This document shows, piece by piece, positions 11,098 to 20,795 of a stretch of DNA of 64,000 bases. Position 1 is the first letter of the stretch; every line of letters begins with the position of its first letter. The translations under genes were made by a program, and so were the position numbers. Origin of the DNA: Vitellaria paradoxa (taxonomy: Eukaryota > Streptophyta > Magnoliopsida > Ericales > Sapotaceae); NCBI GenBank assembly GCA_019916065.1, contig JAINTL010000106.1, forward strand, positions 62,001 through 126,000, written 5' to 3'. Under the pieces are notes generated by a model, which was not told the origin of the DNA, did not search any database, and was given only the letters and a program-made list of their open reading frames with translations.

Positions 11098-12038
11098 CGA
11101 AGCATCGGACGAGGGGGACTGTAGCCGCCCCCTGACTGCAGCCGCTGTAGTTGGGCAAAACGGTGACGTTTTGCTTCATTTTTTTGTGTTTTGTTCCGCT
11201 GAGTCATGAGGCAGCATGCGTGCGTGTGTTGTGTGGTTTTGGGATGCGTGCGTGTGTTTTGTGTTAGAATAAAAATAAAATATAAATTAAAATAATTAAA
11301 ATAAAAAATATTTTGATATAATTAATTAATTTTTGACTACTTTTAGGTGTATAAAAAATAAATAAAAATATTTATAAATTTTTAATTTTTAATATACTTG
11401 TCAAAATATAAATATAAATAATTTTTTTTAATTTTATTTTACTTTAACTCAATTTAAAAGTTACCAAAAATTGATGTGTTGGCAACTCGTGCATTTTATT
11501 TCACTTTAACTCAATTTAAAAGTTACCAAAAATTGATGTGTTGGCAACACGCACATTTTATTTCACTTTAACTCAATTTAAAAGTACCTTTCAAAAAAAA
11601 AAAAAACTCAATTTAAAAGTTACCAAAAATTGATGTGTCACACGGGAGTTGCCAACACATCAATTTTTGGTAACTTTTAAATTGAGTTAAAGTAAAATAA
11701 AATTTATTTATATTTATATTTTGACAAGTATATTAAAAATTAAAAATTTATAAATATTTTTTACTTATTTTTATTTATTTTTTATACACCTAAAAGTAGT
11801 CAAAAATTAATTAATTATATCAAAATATTTTTTATTTTAATTATTTTAATTTATATTTTATTTTTATTCTAACACAAAACACACGCACGCATTCCAAAAC
11901 CACACAACACACGCACACATGCTGCCGTATGACTCAACGGAACAAAACACAAAAAAATGAAGCAAAACGTCGCCGTTTTACCCGACTGCAACGGCTGCAG
12001 TCAGAGGGCGACTGTAGCCCCCCGTGTCCCAAAGCATC
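11098..12038. mobile_element. Foldback Mutator-like element with 9-bp target duplication
   Basis: The element proper is 11107-12029 (923 bp). Its arms (about 11107-11480 and 11650-12029) are long near-perfect inverted repeats beginning GGAC and containing matching ACTGTAGCC, GTGTTTTGTTCCG and GTGTGTTGTGTGG blocks. The flanks CGAAGCATC (11098-11106) and CAAAGCATC (12030-12038) match at 8 of 9 bases, fitting the 9-bp duplication of Mutator-like elements. The centre holds two to three direct repeats of about 60-75 bp containing AACTCAATTTAAAAGTTACC. There is no coding capacity, so it is non-autonomous. The terminal GC-rich part resembles the TIRs of the 20280-27248 element. The RNA of such a long hairpin would be a plausible small-RNA source (inference). 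Confidence 0.85.
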
Positions 12039-13159
12039 CTTTTTCCACAACCTTGACATCTTTATCACCCGCAAAGCGACATAAAGGTTTCGTTTACTTT
12101 ACTAAAAAATATTAAAAATTTTTAAAACTTATTTATTTTTTATCTCGTTATACGAATTACAAATTCATAATTTATCTCATTTTATCTTACTTTTTACCAC
12201 GCTAAGCACACTCAAAATCAATAAACTATCATTAATTATTTCCAGGGAGCAGGGGTCTCTGCTTTCTTCCACTTCATTTCTGTCAACATTCATCCACCAT
12301 AAAAATTTAAACATTAATTAACGCCTGTCAACAACGTCTAACTTGGTGGGGTTGACTTAGCTCGAACTTGATTATTTGAGTTGGGTTAGGAGTTTTAAAA
12401 AAAATTAAAAAAATTAATTTTTTTAATCATTATTATCTTTTACTAATTTTTTTATTAATTTTCAAACTGCAACTTTTAACAAAATATAATTTTTTTTGTG
12501 AATCATTCCTAGTTTTTAGAGTATAACTTTCTCTGGTGAATGATCTAAATTGTTAAAGAAGTTATTTGACAACGTTGTCTTTTTATATTTATGTTTTCTA
12601 TTACTTTTTTTTTCTGAAACAAAATTGATACTACATGAAATATTTAATTTTATTAGTTTTTAAAATATTAATTGAATTTAATAAAATATATTTAATATTA
12701 ATTTAATTTGATTAAATTTAATTAAATTAATTAATTAAATTATTTATTTAAAATCATTTAATTAATAAAATATATTACATATTAATTTAAATAATTAATT
12801 TAATTTACTTATATTATTTATTAAAAATAATCTTAGTTTAATAAAATGAATAAAATAATTTGTTTTAATATGATACAACAAAAATTAACAAAATGTTTGC
12901 AACAAAAGAAAATAGAATGAAAATATCCTTTTTTGCTTACGTTTTTTTGTTTAAATTTTTATTTTTTTGAAAACAAAAAAATATAAATAAATTTAACAAA
13001 CACGTTTCTATTGTCAATTTATAAAATTTTAAAAATATAAACAGAAAATAAAAATATTATCAAAAGAGGGTTAAGCATGTAACTTTTTAAAGCTATCTCA
13101 ACCATGTAAGCATGTAACTTTTAAAGCTGTCTCAACAATGTATTTAAAATGGTCTATGA
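12039..13159. other. AT-rich non-coding DNA with a small tandem duplication
   Basis: I see no gene. The part at about 12600-12860 is nearly pure A/T. A ~35-bp unit beginning AAGCATGTAACTTTT is repeated head to tail at about 13074-13142. Confidence 0.5.
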
Positions 13160-13590
13160 CACTCTGTTTGAAAGAGTGGACTTGATGGGGTTTAATTTTA
13201 TTTGATAAGAATTCTCATCAATTCTTGTGTTTAGAACTAAAATAAAATTTTATGAATTGAATTTGATTTTATTTTATAACTTAAATTTTAAGATTTCTAT
13301 ACATTTTAAAATCTAATCTAAAACAATAAGATTTGATGAGAATTCATTATTTTTTTAAACAATTTAAGTGGACAAATTTATCGTTTTATATCATATTTAC
13401 TATTTTTTACTTTCTATTCACATGGTCAAATTTTGTATTTCACTTAAACTAAATCAATTTAATTCCTAAATTTAAAATGTGTTATAAACATAAAATTTTA
13501 TTTATTAAATCAATTCAAATCAAATTAAATCAATTCTTTATTTTCAAATCAAATCAATTTTAATAATTGAATGTTTTCAAACGAAATGTG
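13160..13590. mobile_element. Possible MITE
   Basis: The left end CACTCTGTTTGAAA and the right end TTTCAAACGAAATGTG form imperfect inverted termini around about 430 bp of AT-rich non-coding sequence. The AATTTTATTT and GAATTC-containing internal parts also partly mirror each other. I could not find a convincing target duplication, so the superfamily is open. Confidence 0.4.
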
Positions 13591-13689
13591 AATAAACTAA
13601 TCTCTCTTGCGAATAGTCGTAGTTAAGTAAATGTTAATCCAAGAAAAGGAGGGAAGGATTTCATGCGTAATTAGAGGTTAAAGATTTTA

Positions 13690-13830
13690 GAAAATTGGCC
13701 CCAAAGTACACGTAAATGAGTCAATATTCCAAGGGCCAGGTCGAAGCATCCTTTTCCCACAACCTTGACATCTTTACCGCTCACAAAATGTCATAAATCA
13801 ATAAACTATCATTAACTAAATTCCTCTTAC
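13690..13830 (+). repeat. Paralogous empty site of the foldback element
   Basis: The sequence tcaatattccaagg, then CGAAGCATC at 13742-13750, then the CACAACCTTGACATCTTTA segment, matches the two flanks of the 11107-12029 element joined with one copy of the 9-mer. It also shares the later ATCAATAAACTATCATTAA segment, with an internal deletion relative to 12090-12200. Confidence 0.75.
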
Positions 13831-14481
13831 AATTTAGATTTAGATAAATTTAACATGAGTTAGATTGAAACTTGATCATAATTTTAAATATTTAGTAGTT
13901 ATAATTAAAAGTGAAGATTTTAAAATAAAATTTTGTATAAAAAATATGATTAATTCTTTTATTAATTATATGTCTTTCAAAGTGGGAACATGCATAGTCG
14001 ACTTCTACAATATGCCATGCATACTAATTTACTAAATTCGTCTCGCATAACTTTTCTATCTATAATACTAAAAAAATATATTTTTTCTCTCCTTCTCTAT
14101 TTTATTTAAATCCTACATAGCATGCCTATCAAATTTTTATTTCATTTTTTTTTATAGATTTTTAATTATTTTTTAAATTCTTCCATTCCCTCTTCTTCTC
14201 TTCTTTTTCACAAAACATTTGTTTCTTTTTATTTCTCATCGCTAAAATACTGCAACTTTACTATTACTTTTGCATATAATACCACTAGAGTGTGTCATAT
14301 AATTTTAAAAATGTGAACAAACTCATAAGTTCCAAAAAGAGACTTGTTTATAAATTCAATATGAATGAACTCTAGAGCCTCACTTGTTTATAAATTCAAT
14401 ATAATTGTAAAATTTATATATTTCAAATACACATTAAGAATTAAATTAAAAACAAAAATAAAAATGCTTAAATAGTAATTA

Positions 14482-15649
14482 CACTACTAGAAATTGGCTA
14501 ATCAGCGAGTGAAAAATTCGGGCGACCGCTTTTAGCAGTCGCTATAATGTTATTAGCGACCGCTTAAAGCGGTCGCTATATTGGGCGTCGCTAATCAAGT
14601 GCGCAAAAGAAAAGGCGACGAAAAAATTCGGGCGACCGCTTATGGCGGTCGATAATATCTTTTAGACAACAGCATTAGCGACCACTTTAGGCGGTCGCTA
14701 ATACTCTAATTAAATCGGGCAGAACGCCTCTCTTTTTTTTCCTCTTTCCCTCCCTCTTTTTCCTTTCCCTCCCCCGCGCTCTCTCCTCTCTCCCCCGGCC
14801 CCTTTCTCCTCCCTGCCCTCCTCCTTTTGCCGCCGCTGCCATAGCCGAACGCCGGCGCCGGCGCCGCCGCCACCCGTAAGTTCTCCCTCTCTAGCTCTCT
14901 CTCTCTCTCTCTCTTTTGCTTTCTCTTGTTCTTTGTTTCTCTCTCTCTCTCTTCCTCTCTCTCACTAATAATTTTTTTTTGTGTATTAGAGTTATTTGGA
15001 GGCCTCACTACCACACCACCAGGTTTGATTTTTTTTTTTAGTTTGAATTATTTTTTTTTATTTTCTGATTTTTTTGTTTATTATTGGATGAATGTAAATA
15101 ATTTTTTTTTTTGTTTTTGTGGTTGGGGTTTGCTGATTCATCTATGCATGCATGTATATATTATTGTGTGTTTTTTTTTATTTTACTTACTCATTAATTT
15201 GTTAGTTTCATATATATGCTGTTAATGTTGGATGTTGGTTGTTTGATTGGAATTTTTTTTTAATTGTTGGTTGTAAAATGTAATATTAATTATTGAAATG
15301 TTATTGTTGAATTTTTTTTTTTTACTGTGTAATGTAATTTTTTTATGTTTTTTTTTTTAAATTTTTGTATGTTGCTGTTTTTTTATTTTTCTATTTTTTT
15401 TAATTTTTTTATGTATTAGCGACCGCTTCTAGCGGTCGCTAATTGTCTGACGTTTTTAACTCAAGCGGTCGCAGGCGCGGTCGCAAAAACTTTAGCGACC
15501 GCCTTTTGGGTCGCTAATACTTTTTAGCGACGACCCAAATGCGACTTGCTTGACGCGGTCGCTAAGCCGTCGCTAATACTTTTAGCGACCGCTATTTTAC
15601 CTTTAGCGACCGCTTGTGGCGGTCGCTAATACCCCTCTTTCTACTAGTG
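14482..15649. mobile_element. Non-autonomous CACTA (En/Spm-like) transposon
   Basis: The ends CACTACTAGAAA (14482) and TTTCTACTAGTG (ending 15649) are CACTA termini. Both sides carry the 3-bp duplication TTA (14479-14481 and 15650-15652). Subterminal regions at 14515-14705 and 15417-15632 are dense in direct and inverted AGCGACCGC / GCGGTCGCT motifs, the expected transposase binding repeats. The second copy of the duplicated block has a single TTA at the matching place (about 50759), an empty site. The interior has no transposase. It holds a CT-rich leader, a GC-rich stretch with GCCGCC/GGCGCC repeats ending in CCC|GTAAGT (about 14877), then T-rich DNA and a short AG..GT-bounded segment near 14989-15021, so it may carry exon remnants. 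Confidence 0.93.
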
Positions 15650-16805
15650 TTAAATTATTTCTCTTATAACAACTTTTAGTATTTTAAAATTTAAAAATAC
15701 AAAAAATAGAAAAATATTAATTAGGCTCAAGATTAGTTGTTTTTCCAAATTTTAATTTTCAATTTTGATTTGTCACATTTACTATATTTTTATTTTATAA
15801 AGCACATACGCTTAGTGATAATATTTTTTATTTGAGCTATTTTTATAAAATTAATCAAAAAATTATTATCAAATTCTATTTAGCACTATCTATACTCATC
15901 ATTCTATTTTTTTTTTTATTTTTACGAATCTTTGAATAAAAATAATCTTGAAAGTGATTTTTTTTAATTTTAAATTTGAAATTTAAATAGGTCAGATTGA
16001 CCATATTTTTTCGATAAAGCACAACATACTATTAATTAAAATATTTTTAATTTAAGTTGTTTTATATTAAAATTAACAAACAGTTTGGATTAAAAAAGAT
16101 ATTAGGTCGATTGTGCAAATTTGTGATTTAATATATACTCTACAATAAATTATAATTTTTACTATTGGATCAAATCGAGATTTGGCAAAATATAAATTTT
16201 TAGTATTAATATAAAGATCTAACTTTAATCAACTCTATTGACTCACTAACGTTGACACAAGTAAAAAATATAAATATAAAAAAATAACTCAATAATTATT
16301 TTATAAAATTATGTAATTTTATTTAAATATTTTTTAATATATTTAAAAATTATATTTTTGTCAAAAAGGATTGTACAATTTCGTGTATTGCACATGTTAA
16401 AACTAATTGATGTTAAGGCAACACGGAAGGATTAATGCTAAAGAAGCCAATGGTGTTTGTAGAGGAGTCCCTACGTTAAGTTTGATAACAGAGAATAAAT
16501 CAATTTTTATAATACTTTTTTGTTATTAAAAATATATTAATTTGAAACCATCTATGTATTCGTAGTTTTTATGCATACAAAATAAATACTTTCAAATAAG
16601 ATTCTTTTACGGGATAAATTTTAATTTTTTATTTATTTATACATGAATCTTTTATTTTAGAAATTTGATAATTACTCCTTCGGTTGTCGAAGGACACACC
16701 TTTTATAAAGTAACATCTCAAATTATGCAGGTTTCTGGTATAAAATATTAGTTCTACACCATTTCCTAAGCATACAAATTAATTAAAAGTCGTAGGCTCG
16801 TCTAC

Positions 16806-16930
16806 AGAGGCCCTTTTGGCAGTCTATCAATTTTAAAAATTTTTGTTAATTTTAAAAAATTTTTAATAATTTTTAGTAACTTTTTTATTAAAAATATTTA
16901 TAAAAAAATTAATGTGTCAAACGAAGTTCA
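16806..16930. mobile_element. Small foldback MITE shared by both duplicated blocks
   Basis: Inverted ends (GGCCCTTTTGGCAG and TGTCAAACGAAGTTC) flank an AT-rich palindromic centre. The counterpart at about 51868-51990 has ends GCTCCTTTTTGCAG and CTGCCAAACAGAGTTC. Presence in both copies shows insertion before duplication. Confidence 0.5.
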
Positions 16931-17995
16931 GGGAGTGACAAGCTAATAAGGTAGTCTAGGACCTCACAAAAAGAGGAGGGCCACTTTTTTAAAATTTTTA
17001 TAAATAATAAAAATATTAAATAATATTTAAATCAATCAAAATTTTATTAATACATTAATTATTATTTTAAATTTTATTTAAAATTTTATCTGAATTTTGA
17101 ACTTTCTACTTCATAATTATCTTATTAAATGCATTAATTTTCTAATTTTATATATACACTGAACTTAGAGAAAACTTTTGAATTTACTACAATTCTATCT
17201 ACACATTCACAGTTATTTTATTAAATACATTATTATTATTATTATTATTGTTATTATTATTTAAATTGCATTTCCGATAGACACTAAGAATTTACCAAAT
17301 TTTGAAAAAGGTTAGTTGAATCAACTCATTCAGTCATTCAGATCATCCAAATCCAATATCTTTAATATATCATCATTCAATCATTCTACAAATTATCCAA
17401 ATCCAATCATTATCTTCATCAAATCAAATAGTAATTATTCAATATTTTATCTAATATTTTAAGTTATTAACTTATTCATTCTACCTATCATCATCTCCAA
17501 TCCTTATTTTTATCAATCCAACAGTTCAATTGCTTTTCCATCATCCAAACATAATCATTTTTCAATGCATAAGTAAAGATCAAATTAGAGTTGTTTAAAA
17601 TAAGAGAAAAAAATAAAGAAAATACTTTTGCAATTCTTTTCTTTTGATTTTCATAACATTCTTTCTTTGTTTTGTTTTATTTTTAGCTTATCTATAATTT
17701 ATTTATTTTTTTTTTTTGGGATATCTAATTTAGTTAGATATTGTGGTTGTCTATTTTTTATCTATTGAGATTGAAATGTTAAAATATCTTAATTATAAAA
17801 ATTTAATAAATAATTTTGCAGCTCGGAAAATTAAAAGAATGAAATAAGGAGTTACCTAAGTTAGGCCTCCGTAAAAGTTTCGCCTAAAACTCCCTAAATT
17901 TCTAAACACGACCCTAACAGGATTAAAATTACGTAGACTTTTAGACTAGAGTATGAGTTTTACACCATTTAGTCATCATTATACAAATTAACAAT

Positions 17996-20270
17996 TGGGA
18001 TCTTAGAACCAATTATGTTAGCTTCGTTTGCCAGCACAATTCAACAATCTCTTTTCTCAAAATTTTCCCTCAAAACTCTCAAAACAAGGACTAATAATAT
18101 TCGGCAGAACTAAAAAATAGAACCTAATAGACTTTTCTTTTTTTTTTTTCAAGATCGTTCTCTCCCTCCTTTTTAAAAACCAAGTCCCCAAAAAAAAAAA
18201 TCTTTCCCAAAAAAAACTTCAATCTGAATTTTTTTTGTATGGAATGGCACACTGTTACCAAAACCAAAAGAAATCGTTCCTTCTTTTCCAATCAAAACTG
18301 CCAATTACAAGCTCTGATTTTGGGTTTACGTATGGTAGTGGTCTGGACCAGGAGCGGATTGCGCTATTACCAAATAGATACGTTGGAGACTTGAAAGAGC
18401 GGTCCGGACCATCCCTTAGATGGTTGGGACTACACGGGTCACGGTTGGGATGGCCGCACCTTCTTCTTTCTATGTATTATTCCTGCAACATTTGCAATGA
18501 ATAATATTAATTTTAAATATTGATAAATTTATATTATTAAGAATAAAAATACATTAAATAAAGATAAATTATAATTAAATGATTACACTTTACTAGTGTA
18601 ATCACACCCCCTAACTTAAGAGTAGCTAGTCCTTAGCAATAGTATTATGCAACTACCATTCTATTTCTCTTTTCATTGGAAACACGGTCTCACTTAGCAC
18701 GTGAGGCAAGCCCTTTAAACTCCTAAGTTTTCCCTAGTGGACGAGTAAGGTCTTGTGAGGGTTTGCAATGAATTTACCCACAAAATTCTAAATATATATA
18801 TATATTATTAATTAGTTACAAGAATGTAATCGATTAAAGTCAGTAATAAGCAAATGATTTCATTCAAAAATTGAATAAATTTCTTCCTTAACATATCAAT
18901 TCAACTAGTTTTAATTGTTTAAAATCAAATGTATCAATTTGTATTATTCATTCAAATCAATTACCAAGTATGCTCAAAAACAGTGGCTTGAATTCCAAAC
19001 CTCACCAAGATGATCACTCAGCAAATGAATTCACTCAGAGTTAAGGCTTTACTTATAGGTTCATGCAGGAATACTAAACAAGTTTGTGCATCGAACCTCA
19101 ATAGAATAAAGAAGAATCAGATTATATGTAAGTAAAATAGCCTCATGAAAGAATGTATCAACACAATTCAAGATAATTTCATTTGATCAAACAATCCAAA
19201 TCAATGCTTTTTCAAAAATGTTTTTCACCTAAAGTCCATTAAGTCTTTTAATGGTTGTAACTTGGCCATGGGGTGTTCGTTAAACAAGAATGGATAGGAA
19301 AATCAAAGTGCATGTTTTAGGGGTGTGTGCAATAGGGCTCAAACTCTATTCCCCCCCCTTTTTTTTTTTTAGGGACTCAACTTTCTTTGTCCCTTTTTAT
19401 ACCTCTTATTCTTATTCAAAACCCTCCATTACAAAATTGCACAAAACTCTTTTAACATGCAAGGGTTAGTTTGTCTATACTCTAAAGTTCAGGGTTCATA
19501 ATTGTGGCTATGAAAGAATTTTTTTTTTTTTAAGGCTTCAACTTGGCTCCAAGGTAGTGTTATCAAAGAAAAAGGTATGGCTTCAAAATTTTTCAAAGAT
19601 GGCCTAATATCACTCTAAAGGCTAATAACATCTTTTTCAGAGCATCAATTTAAATGTATAAATCAAACAAAACACCTTGTGCATTGTATGCCAAAGCAAT
19701 TTGATGTAATGAAGATAAAAAAAAAAAAAAAAAATCTGAGATGAAAAGAATTTTTCAAAGTTTATGTGATCTCTCTTCAAAGAAGAATAAGGCTCTAAAG
19801 CTCACAATATGTAGGGCATTTTTGAATCTCCGCCCATGTTTTGGCATACTTAGGCAATCAATTATCATAAACTCTACTCCTTAACACATTCTCATTCTCA
19901 CAATTCAAGTGGTAAATTTCTATATCTTAGAAAAAAACTTATGCTCATTTTGAAATCCACCCTTTTACTAAAACTGAAATTAATTCATTAATTCTTTTAC
20001 TAATCAATATTTTATTAATTTAGCTTTAATTTGCTATGCTCATCCTGCTCATGCATTTCTATGTCCACCCCCCAACTCAAGATGCACATTGTCCCTAATG
20101 TGAGCAAGTAGAAATAAATAGAAATGCAAGGAGTAGAAATATAGAAATGAAAAAAATAAAAAAAAAATTATATAGTTTTACTCCTCTTTGTGCTTGAAAT
20201 AAAAATAAAGAAAGAGTGTGAACATGATAATAAAGAGAACTGTAATGTAAAACGGGTAAATAATACCTCA
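17996..20270. other. Non-coding remnant, probably left part of a second Tat-type element
   Basis: I find no gag or pol. A weak open frame at 18235-18504 has no recognisable motif. A short segment at about 18393-18430 resembles the GGGACC hairpin region of the LTR-like block at 30660-30760. The text near 20065-20100 (ccccccaactcaag, acattgtccct) lies next to the antisense ORF once the Mutator-like element is removed, so it should belong to the same interrupted element. Confidence 0.4.
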
Positions 20271-20279
20271 TGGTAGAAC

Positions 20280-20450
20280 CGAAATGGGGGGCTGTAGTCA
20301 GTGTCGACTGCTGCCGCTGCAATTAGTCGAAAACGGCATCGTTTGGATTAGTGGAACGGCGCCGTTTCAATTTTGTTTGAAGCTGCAATCGGCCCTTTGA
20401 ATTTCTGCTGCCTTAAAGTGCCTTTCCTGTTTTGGAAACCCAAATAGAAC
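20280..20450 (+). repeat. Left terminal inverted repeat of the Mutator-like element
   Basis: It pairs with 27088-27248. Shared blocks include GGGGGGCTG, GTCGAAAA, TTAGTGGAACGG, CAATTTTGTTTGAAGCTGC and AAACCCAAAT. Beyond about 20459 the sequence becomes an (AT)n run that has no mirror on the right. Confidence 0.9.
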
Positions 20451-20458
20451 TTTGCAGA

Positions 20459-20501
20459 ATATAATATATATATAATTATATATATATATATATATATATA
20501 T
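20459..20501. repeat. (AT)n microsatellite
   Basis: Almost uninterrupted alternating A and T just inside the left inverted repeat. Confidence 0.9.
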
Positions 20502-20795
20502 CAATTCATATAAATGTAAGGGAATGGCTTCGTTTCGATTTTGTGAGAATAATCCAAAACCGTAGCCCCGCATTGTTCGCCACTATTTTAAAAATTCTCA
20601 TCCGCTATGTGTTTTGGCGCCTTTGTTTTTTCTTCTTTGTCAAAACGTGCAAATTCTTATTTGTCTAGACAAAATTAGTAGAGAGAGATTCATTTTGTAG
20701 GAGAGGTTAATTTTCCAACAACCTTAACTTTTATAGTTGGAAATCAACAAACAATTTGAAAAGAGCACTTGAATTTTTTTAATCAGTCATCTACT

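Larger units (their letters stand above)
13815..17995 (+). repeat. Duplicated block, copy A (with CACTA insertion)
   Basis: From the shared GATAAATTTAA, GATCATAATTTTA and ACATGCAT segments through to the AATTGGGATCT segment at about 17994, order and spacing match 50036-52970. Without the CACTA element the copy is about 3.0 kb. No coding region is seen in either copy. Shared features include a small foldback at 16806-16930, so that insertion predates the duplication. Whether this is a segmental duplication or two copies of an unrecognised large transposon I cannot tell. Confidence 0.8.

Noticed and set aside
14706..15225. Open frames on both strands in the CACTA interior
   Set aside because: They arise from CT/GA and poly-T low complexity. 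The encoded Arg/Glu or Phe runs have no protein character.
18235..18504. 89-codon plus-strand open frame
   Set aside because: No family motif, no splice or promoter context, and it lies within a probable retrotransposon remnant. I treat it as chance.
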